NCBI GenBank assembly: GCA_017381715.1
Contig: JAFOBR010000098.1
Location: forward strand, 1-39,201
Length of the DNA stretch: 39,201 nucleotides
Direction: 5' to 3'
Origin: Clostridia bacterium
GTDB taxonomy: Bacteria; Bacillota; Clostridia; Oscillospirales; CAG-382
The translations under genes were made by a program, and so were the position numbers. Positions 7,056 to 15,375 of the stretch are shown here, piece after piece. The notes beneath the pieces were generated by a model. It saw only the letters and a list, made by a program, of their open reading frames with translations. It was not told where the DNA came from and did no database searches. Numbering within the stretch: the stretch's first letter is position 1; every line of letters starts with the position of its first letter.

Positions 7056-8090
7056 ATGAGTAAAGTTCTTCGCGCCGCTATGATCGGCATCGGCTCTATG
7101 GGCCGTGGACATCTTGATAATTACCTTCGTCTTGAAAAAGAGGGCTACCCTATAAAGGTTGTTGCTCTTTGCGATGTTGACGAGAAAAAGTTTACCAACT
7201 ATAAAGCAGATTTCAATATCGGCGAAGTAGGTGCAGACGGATACGATTTCGCTTCCTTCAACCTTTATACCGATCTTGATGAAATGCTGGCTAAGGAAGA
7301 GCTGGATATGGTTACTATCGCTCTGCCTACATATCTCCATTGCTGGGGCACCTGCAAGTGTCTTGAAGCGGGAATAAACGTTATATGCGAAAAGCCTATG
7401 GCTCCCTCTGTTGAAGAGTGCGAAAAAATGATCGAAACCGCACGCCGTACCGGCAAAAACCTTATGATCGGTCAGTGTCTCCGTTTTGCAGGTCAGTACG
7501 ATACCATAAAGAAGATCGTTTCCTCCGGCGAATACGGAAAAGCATATTCCGCATTTTTCTTCCGCGGCGGCGGAACTCCTCTGTGGTCTTATGAAAACTG
7601 GCTTCTTAAGCGTGAAAAGGGCGGCGGAGCTTTGTTTGATCAGCACGTTCACGATGTTGACGCAGTTAACCACATCTTCGGTATGCCCAAGGCTGTTACC
7701 ACCAACGGCTATACCGTATTCCCCGAAAGCGCATACGATTGCTGTTCCACCAACTATATCTACGAGGATATGATGCCTGTTAACGCCCAGAACGACTGGA
7801 CTCTTAAGGGCAACGGATTTTATCAGATCTTCCGCGTTAACCTTGAAAAGGCTACCGTTTGGTTTGATGAAAACGGTCTCCGCGTAATAGATACCGAGGG
7901 TAAAAACGTTACTCCCGAATATGATACCGAAAACTTCTATTATACCGAGCTTAAGTATTTTGCAGACACCCTGCTTGCAGGCGGCAAGATCGACAGAGCT
8001 ACCCCCGAATCTGCCCGTGATACCGTAAAGATCGCTTTGGCAGAAATGGAAAGCGCAGATAAGCACGGTGAGATTGTATATATCAAGTAA
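7056..8090 (+). CDS. Gfo/Idh/MocA-family NAD(P)-dependent oxidoreductase
   Basis: A 344-residue protein with an N-terminal Rossmann fold (GIGSMGRGH, about 11-19) and the family catalytic EKP motif (112-114, CEKPMAPS). The substrate-domain motif GALFDQHVHDVD provides the conserved Asp/His pair. Family members oxidise or reduce sugars, inositols and related rings using nicotinamide cofactors. AAGGAG precedes the ATG. It is co-transcribed with the isomerase upstream and ends before a hairpin shared with the convergent SLOG gene. The substrate is unknown. Confidence 0.92.
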   Translation: MSKVLRAAMIGIGSMGRGHLDNYLRLEKEGYPIKVVALCDVDEKKFTNYKADFNIGEVGADGYDFASFNLYTDLDEMLAKEELDMVTIALPTYLHCWGTCKCLEAGINVICEKPMAPSVEECEKMIETARRTGKNLMIGQCLRFAGQYDTIKKIVSSGEYGKAYSAFFFRGGGTPLWSYENWLLKREKGGGALFDQHVHDVDAVNHIFGMPKAVTTNGYTVFPESAYDCCSTNYIYEDMMPVNAQNDWTLKGNGFYQIFRVNLEKATVWFDENGLRVIDTEGKNVTPEYDTENFYYTELKYFADTLLAGGKIDRATPESARDTVKIALAEMESADKHGEIVYIK

Positions 8091-8109
8091 CCCTTACCGC
8101 AATACAAAA

Positions 8110-8140
8110 CACCCCAAGGAGCGGTCGGCTTCTTGGGGTG
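8110..8140. terminator. Bidirectional hairpin between convergent genes
   Basis: CACCCCAAGGAGC pairs with GCTTCTTGGGGTG around a five-base loop (13 base pairs including one G-T). It separates the oxidoreductase from the convergent SLOG gene. Flanking T tracts are short on both sides. Its reverse complement is nearly identical to the hairpin at 26889-26918. Confidence 0.7.
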
Positions 8141-8143
8141 AAT

Positions 8144-8476
8144 TTATATCAGCTTGTATATTTTAACGGGTTTTCCCAGTTTTGCGGCGTACCGCCAGGT
8201 AAACACCGTTCCTCTGGAAGAACCGTCCCAGAATGCGATAAGCATATCACAGTTTTCCGCAATAAGCTTGTTTCGAACAAGAGGCGCGCTTTTTCCGTGG
8301 CTTTCGTAATCGGGCTTGAATACGGTAAGCGGAATTCCTCTCAAATGGGCTTCCCGTTCTGCCAGTTTATCAACTCCCACAGCGCCGCCGGTAATTATCT
8401 CTGTGGCTTCTTTGGGAATATATTGGGAAATATCTGCGTTTTTTATGCTTCTTGAGCCTACCACGGCAACCTTCAC
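8144..8476 (-). CDS. SLOG-family nucleotide-binding protein (DUF2493/YAcAr-like)
   Basis: A 110-residue protein with the DprA/LOG-like Rossmann signature: an N-terminal VAVVGSRS loop, a GGAVGVD nucleotide-binding motif (about 30-36) followed by a helix with a basic residue, and a late AFWDGSSRGT motif. SLOG proteins are thought to bind or hydrolyse nucleotides, and several families take part in stress or defence signalling. This one stands alone with no effector beside it. The start is a GTG at 8476 with GGAGGTG upstream; the first ATG would be too far in. A consensus promoter precedes it. Confidence 0.85.
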   Translation of the reverse strand: MKVAVVGSRSIKNADISQYIPKEATEIITGGAVGVDKLAEREAHLRGIPLTVFKPDYESHGKSAPLVRNKLIAENCDMLIAFWDGSSRGTVFTWRYAAKLGKPVKIYKLI

Positions 8477-8496
8477 GGTATCACCTCCGTGAAATA

Positions 8497-8525
8497 AGTA
8501 TATATCTAATTTATGCTGTTGTCAA
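8497..8525 (-). promoter_or_regulatory. Promoter of the SLOG gene
   Basis: On the minus strand TTGACA (8520-8525) and TATACT (8497-8502) are 17 bases apart, about 20 bases from the GTG start. Confidence 0.75.
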
Positions 8526-8564
8526 CTTTGGTTTTAATTTCTTTTTGAAAAGAGTTTTGTTTTT

Positions 8565-9761
8565 ATGAAATATTTTGTTTGCCTTGGCGACGGTATGGCG
8601 GATTACGCCTGCCGTGAGCTTGATAATAAAACCCCATTGGAGGTGGCACATAAGCCTACTATAGACCGACTTGCCTCCGGCGGAATAATGGGCTTGTGTA
8701 AAACCGTGCCCGACCATATGGTACCCGAATCCGATACCGCCAACCTTTCTATCCTCGGTTATCCTCCCGAAATATATTCTGCAGGCAGATCCCCTCTGGA
8801 GGCGGTAAGCCTTGGAATTACCTTGGGTAAGGATCAGGCGGCAATACGCGCCAATCTCGTGTATTTGAGTGGAGAGGGCGAATACGAAAATTTAATTATG
8901 GATGATAACACGGCAGGGGAGATAACCACTTCCGAAGCCCGTGAGCTTATAGAGTATCTTGATAAGAATCTTCTTTCCGAAACCTCCGACCGTATTTTCA
9001 CGGGTATCTCATACCGCCATTGCTTTATTACGGATACCTGGAACGGTTTCAGGGATTTTACCCGTCCTCACGATATTATTGGACAGTATATCGGTGAATA
9101 TCTTCCTCCCGAACCATATCTTTCCTTGCAGAGACGCTCCAGGGATCTGTTGGAAAACCATCCCGTAAACCTTAAACGTGCAGCAGAAGGAAAGAAAAAA
9201 GCAAATTCCATCTGGTTATGGAGTCCCGGTAAAAATCCCGCCCTTCCTTCCTTTAAGGAAACCTTCGGGCTTGACGGCTCCGTGGTTTGCGCAGTCGATC
9301 TTATAAAAGGAATAGGTCTGTGCGCAGGCATGGAGGTTCCTTCCGTAAAAGGTGCTACCGGCGGTACGGACACGGATTACCGTGCAAAAGAAAAAGCGGC
9401 GGAATATCAATTCCTTTCGGGAAAAGACTTTGTATATCTCCACGTAGAGGCGCCTGATGAATACGGCCATCAGGGCAATCCCGTGGGCAAAAAGACAGCT
9501 ATAGAAAAATTGGATTCCGAAATAATGGCGCCTATGATTGATTTTCTCAATTCATACGGCGAAGATTACCGCATTTTGTTTATGCCTGACCATTATACTC
9601 CCGTTTCCACCCGCACTCACGCAAGAGGTGAGGTACCCTTTATTATTTACGATAGCCGTCGCCAGGTATATCCGGTCAGACAGTATACCGAATCAGAGGC
9701 GAAGGATGGAATGTATGTTCCTACCGGACCCGATCTTATGCGTATCTTTTTGGAAAAATAA
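8565..9761 (+). CDS. apgM: ApgM-type phosphoglycerate mutase / proposed homoserine kinase
   Basis: A 398-residue alkaline-phosphatase-superfamily protein. LGDGMAD (7-13) and PESDTANLSILGY (54-66) hold the N-terminal metal and nucleophile residues, and MPDHYTPVSTRTHARG near the C-terminus holds the second metal set. This is the archaeal-type, cofactor-independent mutase family, but the bacterial branch (TIGR02535 from memory) has been proposed to act as homoserine kinase in threonine synthesis. The convergent neighbour dapA, also in the aspartate family, weakly supports that reading. Sequence alone does not separate the two activities. AAAAGAG precedes the ATG. The stop is one base from the dapA stop, with no terminator between. 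Confidence 0.88.
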   Translation: MKYFVCLGDGMADYACRELDNKTPLEVAHKPTIDRLASGGIMGLCKTVPDHMVPESDTANLSILGYPPEIYSAGRSPLEAVSLGITLGKDQAAIRANLVYLSGEGEYENLIMDDNTAGEITTSEARELIEYLDKNLLSETSDRIFTGISYRHCFITDTWNGFRDFTRPHDIIGQYIGEYLPPEPYLSLQRRSRDLLENHPVNLKRAAEGKKKANSIWLWSPGKNPALPSFKETFGLDGSVVCAVDLIKGIGLCAGMEVPSVKGATGGTDTDYRAKEKAAEYQFLSGKDFVYLHVEAPDEYGHQGNPVGKKTAIEKLDSEIMAPMIDFLNSYGEDYRILFMPDHYTPVSTRTHARGEVPFIIYDSRRQVYPVRQYTESEAKDGMYVPTGPDLMRIFLEK

Positions 9762-9762
9762 A

Positions 9763-10596
9763 TTATTCCGCATACAAGGGCGGACGGAGAATATTCTCTG
9801 TCAGCCCTTTTTCGTATAAATATTTCTTTATGGGTATGGGGTTAACAGAGGAAAAAAGTTGTTTTATCAAGGGCATTAAGGAAAGCTGTATCTTCAGAGC
9901 GCCCTTGGAGTCTCCCTCAAACCATTTGTTGCACATTTCCTGTGTCTTTTCGGGCAGAGCGTTGGATACTACCGATATGAGTCCGATCCCGCCTACCGAA
10001 AGTATTGGCAGATTAATTTCATCGCTTCCCGAATAAAGGTGCATTTCTCCGCAAAGGGATTTAAGCTCGGTTATCTGTCCCATGTTTCCGCAGGCTTCTT
10101 TTATACCGTTAAGATTTTTAATATTCCAAAGCTCTTTGGCGGTGGACGGCAGTATGTTTACTCCCGTTCTGGAAGGCACGTTGTATGCTATAACGGGAAG
10201 AGGGGACGCGTCGCAGATATCTTTATAATACCTTATTATTCCATCTTGCGTGGTTTTGTTGTAATATGGCGTGACCGCCAGAATTCCGTCTGCACCCGCT
10301 TCGTATGCATCCCGCGTAAAAATCAAAGCATTTTTTGTGTTGTTGCTTCCGGAGCCTGCTATAACCGCACAGTCGTTTTTAACAAAATCTTTGATTACAC
10401 GGATAATTTCCGCTTTTTCCTCACGTTCCAGTGTGCTGGATTCTCCTGTGGTGCCGCACATTATCAAAGCTCCCACGCCTGCTTTTAACTGAATTTCCGC
10501 AAGCCTTTTCAGCGCTTCGTAATCGACGCTCAGGTCTTTTTTGAAGGGAGTTATCATAGCCGTACCCGTGCCGACAAAAATAGGAAGTTTTTTCAT
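9763..10596 (-). CDS. dapA: 4-Hydroxy-tetrahydrodipicolinate synthase
   Basis: DapA condenses pyruvate with aspartate semialdehyde, the first committed step to diaminopimelate, lysine and dipicolinate. The 277-residue length is slightly short of the usual 290-300. Motifs: GTTGESSTL with the substrate-binding threonine (48-56), the catalytic tyrosine in AYNVPSRTG (Y138), the carboxylate-binding arginine (R143), and the Schiff-base lysine in GIKEACG (K166). The C-terminal helical segment is trimmed compared with the E. coli form, which accounts for most of the length difference. The gene is alone on its strand and divergent from queA. Confidence 0.94.
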   Translation of the reverse strand: MKKLPIFVGTGTAMITPFKKDLSVDYEALKRLAEIQLKAGVGALIMCGTTGESSTLEREEKAEIIRVIKDFVKNDCAVIAGSGSNNTKNALIFTRDAYEAGADGILAVTPYYNKTTQDGIIRYYKDICDASPLPVIAYNVPSRTGVNILPSTAKELWNIKNLNGIKEACGNMGQITELKSLCGEMHLYSGSDEINLPILSVGGIGLISVVSNALPEKTQEMCNKWFEGDSKGALKIQLSLMPLIKQLFSSVNPIPIKKYLYEKGLTENILRPPLYAE

Positions 10597-10628
10597 AAAA
10601 AATATCTCTCTTTCATGCGTTAACGGTC

Positions 10629-10657
10629 TTTACAACAGAATAAAAATATTGTATAAT
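10629..10657 (+). promoter_or_regulatory. Promoter of the queA-miaA-division block
   Basis: TTTACA (10629-10634) and TATAAT (10652-10657) are 17 bases apart. It is the only clear promoter before a run of tightly packed plus-strand genes, so it may drive much of the block to 20.5 kb or beyond. Confidence 0.75.
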
Positions 10658-10718
10658 AAAGAGTAAACTCAAAGTGGGTTACTGTACATATTTTATGCTG
10701 TATAAGGATAGTTTGATA

Positions 10719-11762
10719 ATGGATCTTACCAGATTAAATACATATTTTTACCACCTTCCGGAGGAGCTTATTGCCCAGACACCGTCGGACAAACGTGATA
10801 TGTCCCGAATGCTGGTGCTTGATAAGACAAGCGGTAAAATTACCCACAAGCATTTTTGCGATATAACCGAATTCCTGCGCCCCGGAGATACTTTGGTCAT
10901 CAACGATACCAAGGTTATCCCCGCCCGTATTTTCGGAGTTAATCCCAAACGAGCAGGTGATATAGAAACCGTCCTCCTGCATCCCGTAAAGGACAAAGAG
11001 GGGGAAGTATGGGAATGTCTTACACGCCCCGGCAAAAAGACGGGCGTTGGCGATACCGTTGTATACGGCAACGGCGAGCTTACGGGTGAGGTAATAAACG
11101 TTTGTGAAGGCGGTACCCGTGAGATACGCTTTACCTATAACGGAGTTTTCCCCGAAATACTCGATAAGATCGGCACAATGCCTTTGCCTCCCTATATAAC
11201 TCAAAGGTTGGAGGATAAAAACCGTTACCAAACGGTATACGCCGCTCACGAAGGGTCTGCTGCCGCACCTACCGCAGGCTTGCATTTCACTCCCGAGCTT
11301 CTTGAAAAAATTCAGGACATGGGCGTGAATGTGGAAAAGGTTCTCCTGCACGTGGGGCTCGGTACCTTCCGCCCCGTAAAAGAGGACGTTATAACCGACC
11401 ATAAAATGCACACCGAATATATAAAGGTCACTCCCGAAACGGCACAGCGTATAAATGACAGCCGCAAAGCGGGAGGAAGAATTATTTCCGTGGGAACTAC
11501 AAGTACTCGCACCCTTGAATCCGTTACCGATGAAAACGGTGTGGTGCATCCTTTTGAAGGTGAAACGGGAATATTTATCTACCCCGGATACAAGTTCAAA
11601 GCGGTGGATTGCCAGATAACCAATTTCCACCTGCCGGAAAGCACTTTGCTTATGCTTATCTGCGCTTTCGCAGGATACGAAAACGCAATGAACGCATACA
11701 ACACCGCCGTTGAAGAAAAATACCGTTTCTTCTCATTTGGCGACGCTATGCTTATAATATGA
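10719..11762 (+). CDS. queA: S-adenosylmethionine:tRNA ribosyltransferase-isomerase
   Basis: QueA moves the ribosyl part of SAM onto preQ1-modified tRNA to make epoxyqueuosine. The protein starts [20 protein letters not shown]; this ATG follows AAGGAT and is preferred over a start at 10674, which lies 15 codons upstream in sequence unlike the family. It is 347 residues, the usual size. Motifs include [12 protein letters not shown], the [10 protein letters not shown] active-site segment, and [10 protein letters not shown], with [11 protein letters not shown] near the end. tgt and the preQ1 synthesis genes are not in the window, and no preQ1 riboswitch was recognised upstream. Its TGA overlaps the miaA start. 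Confidence 0.96.
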   Translation: MDLTRLNTYFYHLPEELIAQTPSDKRDMSRMLVLDKTSGKITHKHFCDITEFLRPGDTLVINDTKVIPARIFGVNPKRAGDIETVLLHPVKDKEGEVWECLTRPGKKTGVGDTVVYGNGELTGEVINVCEGGTREIRFTYNGVFPEILDKIGTMPLPPYITQRLEDKNRYQTVYAAHEGSAAAPTAGLHFTPELLEKIQDMGVNVEKVLLHVGLGTFRPVKEDVITDHKMHTEYIKVTPETAQRINDSRKAGGRIISVGTTSTRTLESVTDENGVVHPFEGETGIFIYPGYKFKAVDCQITNFHLPESTLLMLICAFAGYENAMNAYNTAVEEKYRFFSFGDAMLII

Positions 11763-12697
11763 CGGATATGAAAAATAAAGTTATCGTCATACTCGGTCCC
11801 ACCGCATCGGGCAAGACGAGCTTGGGAATTCAGCTTGCAAAAAGCCTTAACGGGGAGATCATAAGCGGAGACAGTATGCAGGTGTACCGCGGAATGGATA
11901 TCGGCACCGCAAAGCCCGATATGGCGGAGCGGGAGGGGATACCCCATCATCTTATAGATATACTCGATATTTCCGAAAAATTCTCGGTAGCAAGCTTTTG
12001 CGATCTGGCAACCCGAGCTGTAGAGGATATTTGCTCCGTGGGAAAAACGCCTATTATTGTGGGCGGCACGGGAATGTATATAGAAACCCTGGTTTCGGGC
12101 AGGCTGTACGAAACGGAATCGGCAGACGAAGATAAACGCCGTGAATATGAGCGGTTCGCCGCCGAAAACGGTGCTACGGCGCTTCACGCAAGGCTTGCGG
12201 AATTGGACCCTGTGTCTGCGGAAAAGATACACCCCAACAACGTAAAACGTGTTATCCGCGCCATAGAAATAGCAGAAACCGGCGGTAATACGAAATCCCT
12301 TCTTGAGCAAAGCTTAAAAGCGGACAAGCCTTTCGAATCTCTTATGCTTTATCTTACTCCGCCCGATCGGGAAACTATGTATTCCCGTATTAATAAACGA
12401 GTGGATATTATGATGGAATCGGGACTTTTGAAGGAAGTTACGGAGCTTGACAATATAGGGCTGCGTAATACTCCCACAGCTTCTCAGGCTATAGGGTACA
12501 AGGAGTTTTTCCCTTATATAGACGGGGAAGCTTCTCTTGCGGAATGTGTGGAAAAGCTTAAACAGCACACCCGGAATTACGCAAAAAGGCAAACGACTTA
12601 TTTCGGTCATATGACCGGTCTTATTCCCGTTTCTGCGGGAGAAAACAGCGGTGAATCCGCTAAAAGGATATGCGAACAATGGTTAAAAACGCTTTAA
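11759..12697 (+). CDS. miaA: tRNA dimethylallyltransferase
   Basis: MiaA adds the isopentenyl group to A37 of tRNAs reading U-starting codons. The 312-residue length fits. The P-loop is LGPTASGKT (12-20), followed by [18 protein letters not shown] and the VGGTGMYIE segment. The start codon overlaps the queA stop (ATGA); a second ATG three codons in is also possible. The pairing of queA with miaA puts two anticodon-loop modifications under one control. The 3' end overlaps the following adaptor gene by 19 bases. Confidence 0.96.
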   Translation: MTDMKNKVIVILGPTASGKTSLGIQLAKSLNGEIISGDSMQVYRGMDIGTAKPDMAEREGIPHHLIDILDISEKFSVASFCDLATRAVEDICSVGKTPIIVGGTGMYIETLVSGRLYETESADEDKRREYERFAAENGATALHARLAELDPVSAEKIHPNNVKRVIRAIEIAETGGNTKSLLEQSLKADKPFESLMLYLTPPDRETMYSRINKRVDIMMESGLLKEVTELDNIGLRNTPTASQAIGYKEFFPYIDGEASLAECVEKLKQHTRNYAKRQTTYFGHMTGLIPVSAGENSGESAKRICEQWLKTL

Positions 12698-13923
12698 AGC
12701 AGGTTGCGTCTGCTCTTATATCTGTTGCTATAATTTTATATATTTTGCTTCAGCTGGTTTTGTCGGTGGGAGACACCGTTCAGACTGAAAATGCAATGTT
12801 CCAGAAGGCCGATCAAAAGGTAGAGCTTACGGCATTTCTTTTCAGAGATGAAACCGTACTTAATTCCGGAACGGTTGGTACCAATTCCTATTCGGTAGAG
12901 GATGGGGAAAAGGTGACCAAAGGCGAAGAGGTTTGTTCTACCTACAGCGAAGCGGCGGATGCAAACGCTCAGGAAAGAATCAAGCAGCTAAAAAAACGAA
13001 TAGAAATACTTGAAAAAAGCGGAGTAGGCAATGGCGTTTCGGTTTCCGACCACAAGATAATCGATTCCAGTATAAGTAATCACGTGCTTGAATTGGTGCT
13101 TGGTATTTCAAATGGTAATTACGATTCCGCCATACGCACCGGTGACGAGTTGTTGATTCAGGAAAACCGCAGATACGCCCTTACCCAGACGGTTGGCGAT
13201 TATGCTATGCAGATAAGTGTATGCAATGCGGAGATCGCCCGTCTTGAAGCAGGCTTTACGGGAGAGAAAATAACCACCATCGCTTCCGATGACGGATATT
13301 ATTATTCTTCTGTAGACGGATACGAAAATCTGTTTACGGCAGATGCGGTATCCACCCTTACTCTGGATAATTTCGATACTATCGTTTCCTCTCAGCCTGA
13401 TATGAACGTTATTACCGGCTCGGCGGGAAAAATCGCTACTTCCGCATATTGGTACATAGCCTGCAAGACCACAAGAGAAGCCTTTGGTCTTTACACCGTG
13501 GGCGATACCTATAAAGTAGCCTTCCCGTTCTCTGCGGATACGGAATGCGATATGCTTCTTTCAAAGGTGATAACTCAGACGGACACCGATGATATCGTGC
13601 TTATTTTCTCTACGAAGACAATACCTTCCGAGCTTAACTTTACCAGAAGACAGACTGTAAACGTTATAAAGGAAAGCTTTGAAGGAATAAGAATTTCCGC
13701 TTCTGCCGTCCGTGTGCTTGACGGTGTGAGAGGAGTTTACGTGTTGGACGGCAACACGGTAGTGTTTAAAAAGATAACCGTTTTACACGATGATAACGGT
13801 ACCTATATCTGCGCTTTGCCGGACGAAAACAACAAAGCCTACGTTTCTGCAGACAGATTGTCTTTGTACGATCTGGTTATCGTTTCCGGTACGGACATTT
13901 ACGTGGGGAAGGTGTTATCTTGA
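12679..13923 (+). CDS. HlyD-like single-pass membrane adaptor of the division cluster
   Basis: A 414-residue protein with a short basic N-terminus, one membrane helix (about 8-28), a lipoyl/barrel-sandwich half-motif near SVEDGEKVTKGEEV, a coiled coil (about 90-115 and 150-190), the second barrel half and a C-terminal beta-rich region. This is the layout of HlyD/MFP periplasmic adaptors. I start at the ATG at 12679 because AAAAGGA (12662-12668) is correctly spaced for it and too close for the ATG at 12670. No transporter or ABC protein is adjacent. Its position just before ylmE-sepF suggests a role in cell envelope or division, which is inference. Confidence 0.75.
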   Translation: MVKNALKQVASALISVAIILYILLQLVLSVGDTVQTENAMFQKADQKVELTAFLFRDETVLNSGTVGTNSYSVEDGEKVTKGEEVCSTYSEAADANAQERIKQLKKRIEILEKSGVGNGVSVSDHKIIDSSISNHVLELVLGISNGNYDSAIRTGDELLIQENRRYALTQTVGDYAMQISVCNAEIARLEAGFTGEKITTIASDDGYYYSSVDGYENLFTADAVSTLTLDNFDTIVSSQPDMNVITGSAGKIATSAYWYIACKTTREAFGLYTVGDTYKVAFPFSADTECDMLLSKVITQTDTDDIVLIFSTKTIPSELNFTRRQTVNVIKESFEGIRISASAVRVLDGVRGVYVLDGNTVVFKKITVLHDDNGTYICALPDENNKAYVSADRLSLYDLVIVSGTDIYVGKVLS

Positions 13924-14588
13924 CAAACATTACCGAAATGCTTGAAAGCATAAAAGAAATCAAAAACTCCCTTCCCGAAGGAGTGACCTTGGTGGCGGCA
14001 ACAAAGACCGTCCCCGCGGATATTATCAATCTTGCCATAGAGGCGGGCTTGACGGATATCGGAGAAAACCGACCGGAAGAGCTGTGTGAAAAATACCCCC
14101 TGCTTAAAAAGGACGGGGTCCGTTTTCATATCATCGGCGGATTGCAGACACGTAAGGTTAAAAGCGTTATCGATAAGGTGGATATGATCCAGTCTCTGGA
14201 CAGACTGTCTCTTGCCAAAGAGATAGATAAGCGCAGTAAAGAGATCGGCAAGATCACAGATTGTCTGATAGAAATTAATTTGGGCAAGGAGGAAGGAAAG
14301 TCCGGCGTGTATCCCGAAGACGCCTTGGATTTTTATCTTTCTCTCTGTGAGCATTCAAATATTCGCATAAGAGGGGTAATGGCAGTCCCTCCCGTGGGAA
14401 AACTTGAAGAATACTATAATATTTTATATAAAATATACGCTGACATCTTGAAAAAATCGAAAAATAGTGATAAAATAGATATAATATCTGTAGGTATGTC
14501 TTCAGATTATGAACAAGCGGTTTCACTCGGGTCAAATATGGTCCGTGTGGGCAGCAAAATTTTTGGAAAAAGAAATTATTTAGTATAA
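13920..14588 (+). CDS. ylmE: YggS/YlmE pyridoxal-phosphate-binding protein
   Basis: A 222-residue alanine-racemase-fold protein (PLPBP family) that maintains PLP homeostasis and has no known catalytic turnover. The PLP lysine is K29 in VAATKTVP. GENRPEEL and HIIGGLQTRKVK match family motifs, the latter with glycine where most homologues have histidine (IGHLQ), a minor oddity. The start is a TTG overlapping the adaptor stop, with GGGGAAGGTG upstream; no ATG fits as well. In Bacillus the orthologue lies in the same order before sepF, ylmG and divIVA. Confidence 0.92.
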   Translation: MTNITEMLESIKEIKNSLPEGVTLVAATKTVPADIINLAIEAGLTDIGENRPEELCEKYPLLKKDGVRFHIIGGLQTRKVKSVIDKVDMIQSLDRLSLAKEIDKRSKEIGKITDCLIEINLGKEEGKSGVYPEDALDFYLSLCEHSNIRIRGVMAVPPVGKLEEYYNILYKIYADILKKSKNSDKIDIISVGMSSDYEQAVSLGSNMVRVGSKIFGKRNYLV

Positions 14589-14605
14589 AAAACGGAGGAA
14601 CAACC

Positions 14606-15049
14606 ATGGGATTCATGAAGAGCATTTCCAATCTTTTTAAACCGGACGACGAATACGTTGACGACAGCGAGTACACCGAAGAGGAATACGAGGACGAGGC
14701 TCCCGCAAGAGAGAGCAGACCTGCAAGACCTGCAGGCGGTGCTTCTTCCAACGCATCTCTTGAAATGAAAATTATCAAGCCCGAAAGATACGAGGACGTT
14801 ACCGGTATCGCACAGCATCTTTTGCACCGCCGTACCGTAGTGCTTAACCTTGAAAGCACCAACAAGGAAACTATAAGAAGAATAATAGACTTCCTTTCCG
14901 GCGTTGCTTTTGCTATTGGCGGCAATCTTAACCGCGTTGCAAATTCCACTTACGTTATCACCCCCAAGAACGTTGAACTTTCTGATGATCAGAAGGATAC
15001 TTCTGTGGAAGAGAAAAACGTAAATAACGCACCCAGAGAACTTTTCTAA
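14606..15049 (+). CDS. sepF: Cell division protein SepF
   Basis: SepF polymerises, binds the FtsZ C-terminus and anchors the Z ring to the membrane. This 147-residue copy has the N-terminal amphipathic membrane helix (MGFMKSISNLFKP), an acidic and disordered linker (about 15-50), and the SepF fold with KIIKPERYED, HLLHRRTVVLNL and RRIIDFLSGVAFAIGG. A Glu-rich C-terminal tail follows. GGAGGAAC precedes the ATG. No ftsA is visible, so SepF may be a main Z-ring anchor here. Confidence 0.95.
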   Translation: MGFMKSISNLFKPDDEYVDDSEYTEEEYEDEAPARESRPARPAGGASSNASLEMKIIKPERYEDVTGIAQHLLHRRTVVLNLESTNKETIRRIIDFLSGVAFAIGGNLNRVANSTYVITPKNVELSDDQKDTSVEEKNVNNAPRELF

Positions 15050-15070
15050 TCACCTTACGGAGCGTTGGTT

Positions 15071-15355
15071 TTGAACATAGTTTTATATACGTTGGCAAGC
15101 ATGGTGGAGGTTTTCCTCTGCCTGCTTTCTCTTGCCATAGTTTTAAGAGTATTGCTTCCACTTTTGGGATTTGAAGAAGGCGTGCTTTTGGGCTTGTGCA
15201 TAATGCTCAGCGAGCCTGTTGTGGCTCCCGTAAGAGCACTTTTGTCAAAGAGCGAATTTTTTCAATCTTCCCCTATGGATTTTTCGTATACGGTAACAAT
15301 ACTCATAATCCTTGTAATAAACATTTTTATGCCCACAGCTAGTACATTCATTTGA
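15071..15355 (+). CDS. ylmG: YggT/YlmG-family membrane protein
   Basis: A 94-residue protein with two hydrophobic segments (about 4-30 and 72-92) and the family motif SEPVVAPVRALL between them. YggT proteins sit beside sepF in most Firmicutes and are implicated in division-site or nucleoid organisation, with unclear mechanism. I choose the TTG at 15071, since GGAG (15059-15062) is eight bases upstream; the TTG at 15065 would be only two bases away. Confidence 0.88.
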   Translation: MNIVLYTLASMVEVFLCLLSLAIVLRVLLPLLGFEEGVLLGLCIMLSEPVVAPVRALLSKSEFFQSSPMDFSYTVTILIILVINIFMPTASTFI

Positions 15356-15375
15356 TTTAAAGGGGGTAGTGTCGG

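Noticed and set aside
6195..8066. 623-codon minus-strand frame opposite the isomerase and oxidoreductase genes
   Set aside because: Both plus-strand genes have clear motifs and ribosome binding sites; the long antisense frame results from codon bias that avoids stop triplets on the opposite strand.
10597..10718. Possible riboswitch before queA
   Set aside because: The 120 bases contain a promoter and no recognisable preQ1 aptamer pattern; the leader after the promoter is only about 55 bases.
10674..10718. Upstream in-frame start of queA
   Set aside because: The added 15 residues do not resemble the family and no ribosome binding site is placed for it.
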